Assembly: GCA_022036555.1 (NCBI GenBank)
Contig: CM039119.1
Location: forward strand, 2,046,001 to 2,110,000
Length of the DNA stretch: 64,000 nt
Reading direction: 5' to 3'
Origin: Microstegium vimineum
Lineage: Eukaryota; Streptophyta; Magnoliopsida; Poales; Poaceae
Shown: positions 47,905 through 59,605 of the stretch, piece by piece
Position numbering within the stretch: position 1 is the stretch's first letter
Layout of the letters: every line of letters starts with the position of its first letter
Made by a program: the position numbers and the translations under genes
The notes under the pieces: model-generated
The model's input: the letters and a program-made list of their open reading frames with translations, nothing else
Database searches by the model: none
Told to the model about the DNA's origin: nothing

Positions 47905-49379
47905 TGTCGGGTACGAAGGTAAGGGGTACCCTAAACCCTTCGATAAATTAACGCTAAACATAGCAACCATTTTTAAGGCAGGGACCAGCCCACTACTCGG
48001 TAAGAGGCGCGGCCCATCACTCGAAGGCCCCCCTACACCGGCTGTGGCGACGAGTCGCGAGCCGACCCACTTCGACGAAAAATGACGGACTGAGGGGGCG
48101 AGCGAACGACCCCCCGGCTCCACCTCGACGCCGAATGACGGACCGAGGGGGCGAACGAACGACACCCCGGCTCCCACCTCGACGAAAAATGACGGACCGA
48201 GGGGGCGAGCGAACGACCCCCCGGCTCCACCTCGACGCCGAATGACGGACCGAGGGGACGAACGAACGACCCCCGGCTCTTACCTCGACGATAAATGACG
48301 GACCGAGGGGGCGAGCGAACGACCCCCCGGCTCCTACCTCGACGATAAATGACGGACCGAGGGGGCGAGCGAACGACCCCCCGGCTCCTACATCGACGAA
48401 CGAAGGACGGCCGAGGGGTCGAATGAGCGACCCCCCGACCTCTACCTCGACCTCTCCGACCCCGTCTCTGCTCCGACCCCGTCGGTGCTCCGACCTCTAC
48501 CTCGACCAGGGGTCGAGCGGACGACCCCCGGACGAGGGGCTCGATTAACCCAACAACTCCCGACATGGGTTAAAGTGAACCTACCTAACGACATGGGCGC
48601 CCGCGTCCGCTGTCAAATCCGCCAACTCCCCGTCAGGTCCCCGATTCCTGTCAACTGTGCCGCCACTGTCGCCACTACGCGAGTACGGACTCCAGCAGTA
48701 TCCCTCGGAAAGTGAACAGTGCGACCCTCGACGACGACTTCGGGAATGCGACAGAGCCACGCAGGGCTCGACCCCTCCCTCGAACGGGGGGCTCGACCCC
48801 TCTCTCTCCAACAACTCCAGTATGGGGGCCGTCCCATCCGCCCCGTCCCGCTTCAGCCGTGGGATTCGTGCCCACCTGCGGATGCTGTGCTGTGGCGACT
48901 TCTACTGCCGCCACGACCGGAGACGCCAGAAGGACGGGAAGGCCATGCCGCCACAGTGCTCAACGTCTCTCCGCTAACACTGTGCCTCGGACACGCCGCC
49001 CATACTTCTACAGTTAGGACCCTGTACCCTCGGACTTCCCCTTGGTCTATAAAAGGGGATGCCGAGGTAGAAGAGAGGGGAGATTCGGACGATTGGATCA
49101 CTCATCGGACTTCAGCTATGACCTCCACACTCCACACACCCCGCCACTCGATCGACCCCTCGGGTGGCCAACTCCGTGTAACACAGCTTGTACCCCCCCT
49201 GTACGAGCACGTTTTGGGTGCGAGATAATACAAGTCATCCTCCCCCGCTGGACGTAGGGCCTTCTTTGCCCGAACCAGGATAAACCTTGTGTCCATCTTG
49301 CATCACGTCTGAGAGAGGGAGCACGGGATATATAAATTTACTCGTTGGTGGTCTTGACCCCCGGGTCATAACACCGACA
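47905..49379 (+). mobile_element. Solo LTR with 5-bp target duplication
   Basis: It starts TGTCGG and ends CCGACA (6-bp inverted ends with TG..CA). The flanks are GAAAG at 47900-47904 and 49380-49384, a perfect 5-bp target duplication. A TATA box (CTATAAAAGGGG near 49050) gives the plus orientation. No internal domain remains, so it arose by recombination between the two LTRs. It lies in the 3' flank of copy D and is absent from the same point behind copy E, so it is younger than the D/E duplication. Confidence 0.92.
48080..48425. repeat. Tandem repeat of about 53 bp within the solo LTR
   Basis: Six to seven units, each with TGACGGACCGAGGGGGCGAG, a CGAACGACCCCCCGGCTC segment and CTACCTCGACG. 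They start near 48083, 48136, 48190, 48243, 48296, 48350 and 48405. Units alternate between two variants (CGACGAAAAA and CGACGCCGAA), which suggests that doublets were amplified. GC-rich, in the LTR promoter part. Confidence 0.85.
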
Positions 49380-50844
49380 GAAAGGTTGCTGGTAGTCAAT
49401 GGATGTGAAATCATAGGTTGCTTTGTTTTATATTTGTTAATTTGTTAATTGTGCAGTCTTGAGTAAGTCAAGTTCAATTTTAGAAAATGCCCTTTGGCAT
49501 TGTTTCTTGACATATCAATTTCTCTGTGAATCCTGCTTGATCTTTCACATTTCCTTGCAAGCCAATTGTCATTAGAGTAATCTATATATGTACCGTTTTC
49601 CTGGTTCATTCTGCAGTGAGTCCCATGATATTTCACAGATGTCAAGTGTCAACTCCATATTTGATTGTTTTTTCATGATCATGTTGTCATCTCGTGATAC
49701 CGATGCTATGCTAAGAAATCTTTGATTCTTGTACTTTCAACTTTCAAGTGCACGAGATACATGGCCCTGCTTAATTAGTTGCCGAGCCTTTTGTTTTTCT
49801 TTTGCAGTTTCTCTTTGCATTAAATATTTAACCTCCAGTCAAGCAGTTTGGTAATGACTGTGTTGTACATAACTGGGGGCATAGTCTGAGTTTTTCTGTC
49901 CAAGACTGTCAAACATTTTTAGATAAGATGTACAAGCTTCAAATTGAGTTCATGTGACGTTCAGAAGGTGACAACCAAATCGTTCATTTGATATGAACTT
50001 GTGAACTTTCAGATGTTTGACAGAACTCTGAAAGATAGTTTGGAAGTCACTAAGATTTTTAATATTAAATAGATAAATAGCAATTCAAGAACCCTGTACC
50101 ACTGTAGTTATTTTCCTTTTCCTTTTTTTCTTTTCTCTGATGACACATCATTTATACTGACGTATGTCGATGGCCTGGCTGCAAGGCTGCTGGGGTTCAT
50201 CCAAAATCGAACCATGTCTAACCACTTACAATTTTGATTTCAAGCCTAGAGTTTCAGCTGAAAGCTTAGAATTTTTAAGCAAGATCCAAAATCGTTCAAC
50301 TTCGAATTAAGCGCTACTTAATTATGGAGGTAAAAGAACTGTTTGACTTAGAACACGGACTCGTTTCAAGTCCGCGATCTAAGGCAAGCAAACAGTTCGT
50401 TTACATTTACATGTAATTTGAAGAAGTAGTGGGCATCCTTGGCGATCACGGCACACACGTCGTCAGCAGCAAGCCGAGCAGCGCGAGCACGACAAGCAGC
50501 AGCCTGAGCAAGCCCCCAAACATGGCAGGGCTAGCACGATGAGCACAGCGGCGCAGCTCGAGTAGGAGTAGGTGGCCGCCGCCGAGCGCGTAGGGCTTTC
50601 ACCATCTCCACATCTCCGGCAACGAGATCCGGTGCATCTTCAACGTACCATGGCGCGCGCGTGGGTGGAAGGAGGGCGTCTGTGCCGCGGGCAAGACCAG
50701 AGTGGAGTACCTCAACTCCGGCGATCGAGGGTGCTTGCGTTCATCTCCGGAGTAGGAGATCCGGCACACCTTCAACCATGGTGTACGTGGGAGGCTGGAG
50801 GACGATGATAGCGCACGTGAAGGGAAGGGTGAGCGCGCCATCCC

Positions 50845-52480
50845 CAACCCACCCGTGTCTTAACCGCCGCGCGGGGCCCAGCCGACGACGTCGACCGCAT
50901 CAGCCTCCTCCCCGACGCGCTGCTCCGGAATGTCGTGTCGCGGTTCCCCGCCAAGGACGCCGCGCGCTCGCCACGCGCTGGCGCGGGCTCTGGCGCTCCG
51001 TGCCGCTCGCCGTCGTCGACGCCCACATCCTCCCGGCGCCGGGCTGCGCCAGCCACCACAGGAGGTGAGGAGGATGCCCGCCGGAGGCGAGGACGCTCTG
51101 TCCAGGGCCGTCGCCGTCGCGGCGTCCCGAGTCCTCGACGCGCACCCTGGCCCCTTCCGCTGCTTCCACCTCTCCCGCTGCCACATGGCGTCGCACCAGG
51201 CTGAGGTCGAGCGCTGCCTGGAGCTCCTCGCCGCCAAGGGCGTTCAAGACCTCGTCTTTATGCACCGCCCGTGGCCGCTCGACCACCCTCTCCCGCGCGC
51301 GCTCTTTGGCTGCACCTCCGTTACCCGCCTGCACCTGGGCTTCTGCAGGATCCCCAGAACCGCTGGGCTCCCGCGCGCCACGCGCTTCCCCAACCTCCTG
51401 GAGCTTGTCCTCAGTACGGCCGTCATCGAGGACCGAGACCTGCACTTCCTGATCGACCGGAGCCCCGTTCTGGAGGTCCTCACCATCACCACGAACCTAC
51501 ACCGGGCGGCTCGAGTCCGGCTGATCAGCCGTAGCCTCCGGTGCGTGCAGGTGAGCATGTCTGCCCAAGTGGACATCGCTGTGGTGGACGCTCCTCGTCT
51601 GGAGAGGATTCTCATGTGGATGATATCACCTGCCATACCGGGCGAGACATACTCAAGGATCAAGATTGGCCACGCACCCAACCTGTCCATGCTGGGATAT
51701 TGCCGGCCGGGATTCCAACTGGAGATTGGCAGCACCATCCTCAAGGTCCTAGTAGTTTCAGCTTCAGCTTGTATATTTGTGTCAATAGTGTGTGCCATTG
51801 TTTGTTCTGATCTAACTTTCTGCTCTGGTGCGTTTTATTTTGCACATGTTGCATTGCAGGTGGGTACTAAAATGAGCCCAAGCACCATGGTCCCAACTGT
51901 CAAGATCTTGGCTTTGGAGGTGGGATTTGAAGTTCGCAATGAAGTCAAAATGATGCCTTGCTTTCTCAAATGTTATCCCAACGTCGAGACGCTTCATGTC
52001 TTTGTAAGACTTGCCAGCCCCATCTTGTTTATTTGGCATCTAGCAATCATCAGTGGCACCAACGCCAGCTTGCTAGCTCGTTTTGATAGGTTCTAGTTGT
52101 GTGTCAACTTATGTATGCTTTGATTTGATTGCAGTCAGCGAATGATGACCCCAGTGGCAAGGTTGATCCCAAGTTTTGGAAGGGGAAGGAGGCTGCCTGT
52201 ATTGATTGCGTCCAGAGGCATGTCAAGAAATTTGTCTTCCAAGAGTTTCGGGGTAAGATAAGCGAGCTAGCGTTCCTCAAGTTCATTGCTGAGAGAGCAC
52301 AGGTCCTGGAGAAGATGGTGGTCATGGTAGCCTCAAAATTTTTCTCTTCAGCAGATGGTGTCAATGCCAAGCTGAAGCCTCTGACTTCTGCAATATGGGC
52401 CAGTAAAAACTGTAAACTGATTGTCTTCAAGAGTCCAACCTCTGATGGGGCATCCCCTGCTTGGTCTTCCAAAATAGCAT
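50845..52480 (+). pseudogene. F-box/LRR gene copy E, frameshifted tandem duplicate of D
   Basis: The homologue of the F-box (VDRISLLPDALLRNVVSRFPAK) is in one frame, and RWRGLWRSVPLAVVDAHILP in a second because bases are missing near 50970. From GGEDALSRAVAV on it runs in a third frame (51070-51745). Exon 2 (51860-52003) and exon 3 (from 52135) are spliced as in D. Near 52457 one extra C relative to D removes the normal stop, so the frame runs on into an LTR fragment. The N-terminal part of D before 45440 has no counterpart here. Sequence upstream (50572-50840) has no recognisable gene. The pair shows one active and one dying copy. Confidence 0.85.
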
Positions 52481-52519
52481 CTAATTTTTCATGTGGCGAC
52501 CCTTTTGATCTTCTGACCG

Positions 52520-53174
52520 CCTCCGATGGACACACACCATGCCTCCGGCGGACACTTGAACAGGGATTAGGGCACTCCCGGTCCTGTACGACGGAACGCG
52601 GGGGTGCCTGGCCCTGTGCAGCCAACCCCCGCCCATGCCCAAACCAGGGAACGACGGTGTTCCCGGTCACAAAGCGCATGGCTACAGCTCCATCAAGGAC
52701 GAACAGGACCCGGGCAGCGTGCCTACAGGCGTAATCTTCCCCGGGAAGGAAGGCGAACAGGAGCCAGAAGTACACCCAAGTCAGCAGCCCACACCGGGCC
52801 CACGTTCTCTCTCTCTCCATTGTATCCTGCCATCTCTCCCTACGTATAAAGGGGGAGAATGGACCTCCAATCTCGCTCGTTGAACTCTTTCAACTCACAC
52901 ACACATACACTCGCATTCAGGCGAGCTCTCACTAGAACCAAGAACCTCGAACGCACGAGACCTGGGAACCAGCTTCCCTCTCTCACCATTGCTTGTAGCT
53001 CCCCTCTACGAGCCCTCCGCGCTCGGTAACACGACTCCGCGACGAACTGGACGTAGGGCGTTCATGCCTGAAGCAATATAAACCGTGTGTCCTCTGAGCG
53101 CAACCATCCGATCTCCGACACGCATAGAAATTTACTAGTTGGTTGTCTAGACCCCGCCATTTTAGACACCGACA
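52520..53174 (+). mobile_element. 5'-truncated LTR, same family as the solo LTR
   Basis: It ends in GACACCGACA at 53174 and shares the block CTGGACGTAGGGC, then ATAAACC.TGTGTCC and AAATTTACT.GTTGGT, with the 3' end of the solo LTR at 49240-49379. A TATA box (CGTATAAAGGGGGAG) lies near 52843. The TGTCGG start is missing. It replaces part of the 3' flank of copy E: matching sequence before (to 52518) and after (from 53185) aligns with the flank of D. Confidence 0.75.
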
Positions 53175-53179
53175 TCGTT

Positions 53180-54830
53180 ATTTCTACCATAGTATGTGTA
53201 CAATGAACTGAAACATGTTCACCATGAAACTGCTGCAGATGTAGTTTGCTGGCTGTGTGCATCCACAATGCAAAGGTTGAATATTGTATTCCAACTTCTG
53301 AAAAGAAATGGTTGCTGGTAGTCAATGAATGTGAAATCATAGGTTGCTTTGTTTTATACGTATTTGTTAATTTTTTAATTCATTAATTGTGTACTCTTGA
53401 GTCAGTCAAGTTCAATTTTAGAAAATGTCTTTTGGCATTATTTCTTGACATAGCAATTTCCATCTGGAATCTTTTGCTTGATCTTTCACATTTCCTTGCA
53501 AGCCAATTGTCATTAGAGTAATCTATATATGTACCGTTTTCCTGGTTCATTCTGCAGTGAGTCCCATGATATTTCACAGATGTCAAGTGTCAACTCCATA
53601 TTTGATTGTTTTTTCATGATCATGTTGTCATCTCGTGATACCGATGCTATGCTAAGAAATCTTTGATTCTTGTACTTTCAACTTTCAAGTGCACGAGATA
53701 CATGGCCCTGCTTAATTAGTTGCCGAGCCTTTTGTTTTTCTTTTGCAGTTTCTCTTTGCATTAAATATTTAACCTCCAGTCAAGCAGTTTGGTAATGACT
53801 GTGTTGTACATAACTGGGGGCATAGTCTGAGTTTTTCTGTCCAAGACTGTCAAACATTTTTAGATAAGATGTACAAGCTTCAAATTGAGTTCATGTGACG
53901 TTCAGAAGGTGACAACCAAATCGTTCATTTGATATGAACTTGTGAACTTTCAGATGTTTGACAGAACTCTGAAAGATAGTTTGGAAGTCATGTGTCAACT
54001 CCAGATTGATTGTTTTTTCATGATCATGTTGTGGTCTTGTGATACCGGTGCTAATTCTTTTATTCTTTTACTTTCAACGTTCAAGTGCATGAGATTTGTG
54101 GACCTGCTTAACCAGTTGCGGAGTCTTTTTTTTTCTTTTGCAGCTTTGCTTTGCCTTAAATATCTAACCTTGAGTCAAACATTTTGCTTTGCATAGTGCA
54201 AAGTGTTGTGCTGTAATTAAACTCGGCGCATAGTCTGTGAGTTTGTCCCCTGCTGTTCCTTAGTACTATATTTTGTATGATGCTGAATATTTTCCTATGA
54301 CATTTGGTTTTCTACTATAGTTACTTACAGATGTGTACATTGAACTGAAACATGTTCACCATGAAACTGCTGTATATGTAGTTTGTTGGCTGTGTGCATC
54401 CGCAATGCAGAGGTTGAATACGTTCCAATTTCTGAATAGAAATGGTTGCTGGTAGTGAATGAATGTGAAATCATAGGTTGCTTTTTTTATATTTGTTAAT
54501 TCATTAATTGTGTAGTCTTGAGTCAGTCAATTTCACATTTAGAAAATGCCCTTTGGCATTGTTCATGATACTAATTTCTTTAAAGAATCCTGCTTGATCT
54601 TTCACATTTCCCTTCAAGTCAATTGTCATCAGAGTTATCCATGTACTGATTTCCTAGTTCATTCTACAGTGAATCCTTTGATATTTACAGCTGTCAAGTG
54701 TCAACGCAGAATTGATTTTTTTTCATCATGTCGTGGTCTTGTGATACCTATGTTAAATCTTTTATTCTTCTACTTTCAACTTTCAAAGTGCATGAGATTT
54801 GTGGACCTGCTAATTTCTTGATGTTCCAAA
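53180..54830. repeat. Duplicated 3' flanks of D/E: second and third copies
   Basis: The flank of D (47700-47900 and 49385-50040) is repeated almost exactly at 53185-53990 and again, more diverged, at 54240-54830. Landmarks are CAACTGAAACATGTTCACC, TTGCTGGTAGT.AATG.ATGTG, GATCTTTCACATTTCC and TACTTTCAACTTTCAA. The third copy has no gene before it, so an F-box copy was lost or the flank alone was duplicated. No coding content. Confidence 0.8.
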
Positions 54831-54902
54831 CTAAAATTTCTTGATGATTAATTCACACCGCATCCTTATACAATTATTAAGAATAAAATAAAAAATAATA
54901 TC

Positions 54903-55040
54903 TACTATCCATTTCAAATAGTAAGACATTTAGTTTTTTAATTATGCTATGCACTTAGATAGTCTAGAATTTAGATACATAATAAAAATATTGTATCTAA
55001 AAAAAGCAAAAACATCTTACAAATCGGAATGGAAAGAGTA
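54903..55040. mobile_element. Stowaway-like MITE (138 bp)
   Basis: The ends TACTATCCATTTCAAATAGT and ATCGGAATGGAAAGAGTA are degenerate forms of the Stowaway terminal repeat, with TA at both borders as target duplication. Size and AT content fit. Confidence 0.7.
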
Positions 55041-55104
55041 AATAACAAAATGATAGGTAGTGCTCTCCACGTGAAAAAGAATAGAAACATAAGAATAGGG
55101 AAAA

Positions 55105-55290
55105 AAGTGTCCCCACAATTAAAATTTTGGTACAGGACATTTAAATTTTCCAAAATTGTTGTGGGACACCACATGTCCTACAACAAAGAAAAAAGTTCCC
55201 CACAACACAGGAAAAAGTATCCCACAACAAAGAAAAAATATTTCAGTGTCCCACAACCAATTTTGGATAAGTTAAGTGTCCCACAGCAAA
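55105..55290. repeat. Clustered GTGTCCCACAAC motifs with an inverted copy
   Basis: GTGTCCC(C)ACAA-type units and their complements occur about six times in 190 bp. The segment GTGTCCCCACAATTAAAATTTTGG and a later CCAAAATTGTTGTGGGACAC can pair as a hairpin. Similar units follow at about 55187, 55218, 55247 and 55277. Confidence 0.6.
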
Positions 55291-55784
55291 ATTTCCCTAA
55301 AAAAGAACCAACATCACTGAGAATTAAATAAATTCAACAAGAATTAGGCACTAGGCTTATATCTTTATGTCTCCATCATGATGACAAGATATTTTATACA
55401 ATGTTTAGATCTACAACAATAGATTATATGAATATTTATTAATTATTTTGGCATCAAAATGACTCCAAAGGAAAAAAAATGATAAACTACAAACTTTTAG
55501 ATCTCATTGCACGACAATTTTTTTTTGTATAAATTTATCTTGAACCTAGTTCATATGAAATAGTTATAATCTTTTGTTTAAATGATGTGCAGTAGGGCGA
55601 TAAATTGCCCTTCAGAGATTAACTCATATAAATCATCCAATCAGTGTGTTGAGCACGTGGGCTTAACCTGCTGTAACTTTTTTTCTTAACGCGAAAGACT
55701 GAGGGGGAGATCCGCACAGTGATAGATTTTTAATATTAACTAAAGAAAGAGCATATTTATAGACAGATTTGGAGCTTCTAGTAT

Positions 55785-55840
55785 CTATATCTTACACTAC
55801 CATCCATCTATCTATATCTATATCTATATCTATATCTATT
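55785..55840. repeat. (TATCTA)n microsatellite
   Basis: Repeats of ATCTAT and TATATC over about 50 bases. A shorter (TA)n lies at 56217-56234. Confidence 0.85.
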
Positions 55841-58800
55841 CCCCTTTTTAATTTTACCGGAGCATTACTTCTGTTTTAATTCATTAGATTGCCCGAACGG
55901 GCACGCACAGTAGCGGACCTATCAGTATGTGTCTGAATGGAGCCCGGGTGATCCAAAGGTGTTCATGAGACCACATATATTTTTAGCTTACAACATAATG
56001 CAATATGGTAAATACATCAGCTAATACCGACGCTGGAGCCCGAGCGGGTGCTGGATCCACCAGTGGGCACACATGATATAAATTTCTATGTATACAATTT
56101 ATTGGATGACTAAATAAATTATCGGTTCTTGGTTCTATGAAAATCCTATGTGTACAAGATGCATGTAGTACAACTATCGTCGATAATAACTTTGTAAAGC
56201 ACTTATGCCATATGGTCATATATATATATATATAGCAATAAGTGTAGTGTTTCCTTTTCAATTTAGCCTGGTTGGAATTTTACACATATACCCTTTACAA
56301 GTCAAACATTTTTTAAAGGTAGCCTCACCTTAATAAGGTACATGAAGAAAGGTTTTACACATATATGATTCAAATCATTTTGTATTTTTAAATGTATGGC
56401 AGAGCAAAGTGGGACTAAAGTGATATATGCCCCTTATATATAGATAATGGTTATCCACTACCGTATGAATGTGGACCACTGATATATGTCTTATTGATCA
56501 TATAGATAATAAAAAAGTACAGTGAGGGGAGACTGACAAAGTTGGTGGAATGCCTTCACGACCTTTGTGAGCCACTGAGCTTGACTATTAATAATGACAA
56601 AAAGGCCATGTACTTGGCATATAGGATGGAATCAAAGCGATGAAATGACCATGAAACCCTTGACGTAGAAGTGCATGCTATGGAAGGTAGCCCTTGTTTA
56701 AGCAACCAATATAACTTCACACGCTCTTGTTTAAGCAACCAACTTCTGGGATGATAGGTGGCTCTCCATGGCGTGACTGTCTGACTGTACCTGCATAGCC
56801 ATGCGAGCACGATCATTGTCTCAATCGTCGAGATGTTAGAAGCTAGTATGTTCAGGCTCATGTGCCACGCGACTAATAAGGGAAGTTGAGGTGGTACCAA
56901 TCTAGGTGGTTCTACCTCCATGGCACAAATCACCCTCGATGAACCCTATCCACCGTGGACCATAGGCACATTATGGTTAATAGCCTCCACGAACACATAC
57001 ACGCATAGATCCGAAGCGGGGTGGTCACCATGATGAGCTTGAAGGTGCACAATGTCGAGCCGACGATCCCATTGCCATGGACAATGCATGTGTTCATCAC
57101 ATTCTTGTGGTCGCCATGACATGCATTGTTGTTCATCGAGTGCCACTTAGTGTGAGTCTTCGATGAACTGGGTGGACTCAAGAACGGACACATGGATTTA
57201 TCCTAGTTCAGGCTATCGGGCCCTACATCTAGCAACAAATGATCTTCGTGTTCAAGTGCACCAAATTAGGAGGGTTACAACAAGAGTGTGAGAGATTCTA
57301 ATGGGGTCGCTCGGTGCTATTCCATGGCTCATTATTGTCAGTGATGTCTCTTCCCTGTTGGAGGAGATGACGACGATGGTGTGGAGGAGGTCTCGGTACT
57401 CCTCTCGGGGTGGCTATGCTCTCGGTGCAAAACTCAAAGTTGTCCAAAGGAATCTATTTTGTATCTAGGTTTGTCCTCTCCCTCTCTAGGATCTGATCTC
57501 CCCTTATATATTAAGGTAGGTTGGGTACATGGCGCTTTGGGGTTTTTAGTCTACGCTTTGATGACCTGGACCGCAACCACAAGCCCCTAAGACCCTGAAG
57601 TTATCGGAAGAGTTTTGTCCCATTGTGTCACACTCCATGCGTGACTTTGTCAAAGAAGTGGATGGTAGCGCCGCATACATTGGGTAGCTCTGAGGAGCCC
57701 CCGACCTTTGGTGGCTCGGGCCAGTGTCCTCCAGCCTGGCCTTTGGGTTGGACGAGAGGCATGGTCGAGGATCATGCTCGGGCTTCCTTTGATAGGGAGC
57801 CGCCCTCGGGCCCCGAGAAGAGGCTATATATGTGTGTGGTCGATGTCATGCCTCGCCGGATCATTTGACCGAAAGGTGCGTGCGAGTGCACCTGAGGGGT
57901 GTAGCCCTTGAGCGATCCTAGAGGCATTGATTGGGGATTCCTTTGACTGGGAACCTCTTACTCCAAGCCATGACATATCCCTATGTTATGATCTCATCAA
58001 TTAGTGAGAGGGAAAAGAGTGGGGCCTGTCTCCACCACTGAAGGTCGCATCAATTGCCAGCAATGGCAATGGGGTAGAAATGAAAGGCTAGGGGAGATCT
58101 CACTTCTATTCACACTCTCCAAGTATCTAGTAACCAAATGACAACAACAAAAGTTATACCAAATGACCAATGATGGCTCAAAATTGCAAAATGCTACTAC
58201 CGCTACTACCATTCTGATTCAACAAACTTTTTTGCTGCACGTTGTGCTATTGTTAGTCTATTGGAGTGGTGACACTAGGGTGAATACGAGGGTACATGAA
58301 CAAGACCAAGAGTTTGTGTGGAACACACCAGTCGTCTCCAGTATGGTATCCTGTCTATATGATATCATTTCCCTCTTGCCACTTGAGAGTTGAGACAGTG
58401 CCCCGCATTAGTCATCCCTCCATACCCTCTCATTCTGTGCCACTCTAGCAGTGGGATCTCCTCCATCCTTTACATGCACGCACTCGGTTCTAACCACCAC
58501 TTCTTTTTCCCCATGCACTAACGGTGGTCATGGAGGAATGGCTCCGGTCCACTGCTATTGACAACCTCTAGGAGGAGCATGAGTTTGAAATAGGTTTTCT
58601 TCCTTAGAGGAAAATAACAAAATTAATTTGAGAGTAGTGTGGGCCTAAAGTTATATATATGGCCCTTTGATAACAGTCGTCTTAAAATAGTTCAAGGCAG
58701 ATGTAGAGCTCATTATTTGCTGGTAGTGACAAAAAAGCACTATACGATGAGAGGGGACAACTACGACAATAGCAAAAATTGACACAAAAAAAATATATGA

Positions 58801-58847
58801 ATTTGTCACACTGAGAGCGACCAAGACGTACGTCGGCTCTGAGCATC
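55841..58847. other. Intergenic before copy F; probable LTR remnant
   Basis: No gene recognised. The part 57180-57880 resembles an LTR of a grass gypsy element (ATTTATCCTAGTTCAGGC, a CCCCTTATATATTAAG box near 57500, then GC-rich sequence with CGGGCCCCGAGAAG), but ends and coding parts are lacking. The segment 56578-56700 is related to 59220-59330 and 63427-63545. Confidence 0.35.
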
Positions 58848-59133
58848 TCCAAGAGTTTGCTATATTTCACCTGGCAAATCTTGTGTTTTGCCAACTCTCA
58901 AAATAATATGCCAAGTAAAAAATAGTCTGTCTCCAATAGTTTGTTATATATATTTTGGACTTGGCAAAATAAAAGCGAAGGTATACAAGACTATTTTTTT
59001 CCAAGAGAAAAGGCGGCGGAGGGAGAAGAGTCGATGCCAAGCTGTCTCCGGTTGACATATTTGTCAAGTGAGGAGGGGAGATATATACCAAGTTTGCTAT
59101 ACCGGGTTGTTTTATCAAACTGTTAGAGGCTAA
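58848..59133. mobile_element. MITE candidate with CTCCAAGAGTTTGCTATA ends
   Basis: The left end GAGCATCTCCAAGAGTTTGCTATA is partly complementary to the right end, whose complement reads TTAGCCTCTAACAGTTTG and further on TATAGCAAACTTGG. The size (about 286 bp) and AT-rich interior fit a MITE. It is the same general end type as 14498-15154. Confidence 0.45.
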
Positions 59134-59605
59134 TTTTTCTTGTTTTACCAATAATAGATATTGGATGCAAAGTTGAGATAGAAAATTCTTAGGAGACCGA
59201 ATATGTAACACGTACTTGATTCGGTATCAAACCGTTGAAATGACCTTGAAACCCTTTACGTAGAAGCCAATCCTGATGCTATGGGAGGCCATGCATACGC
59301 ATGTAGTATCCCTTGCTTATGCAATGGTAGTACTACAGTACAGTATATTACAACCTCGCTCGCTCATAGGCTAGCCAATCAATGGCTGCAGTCAGAGGTG
59401 TGTCAAAAACGGCATATATGACGACGGCTTACAGCTCACTACAGATTACACCACACACTCATCACGCGCTTCCCCTCCTCCTACTGGTGTGAAAATAAAT
59501 GTGATCGAGAGGCTGCGCTCTAGAGCCCCGTCTAGATCCAGATCGCCGTCCTTGTCTAGTCCGATCCCCACCCCATCGGCGGCCTCTCTGCTGAAGCTCG
59601 GATCC

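Noticed and set aside
48080..48425. Regular 53-bp repeats resembling a CRISPR array
   Set aside because: The units are contiguous without unique spacers and lie in a plant LTR; it is a minisatellite.
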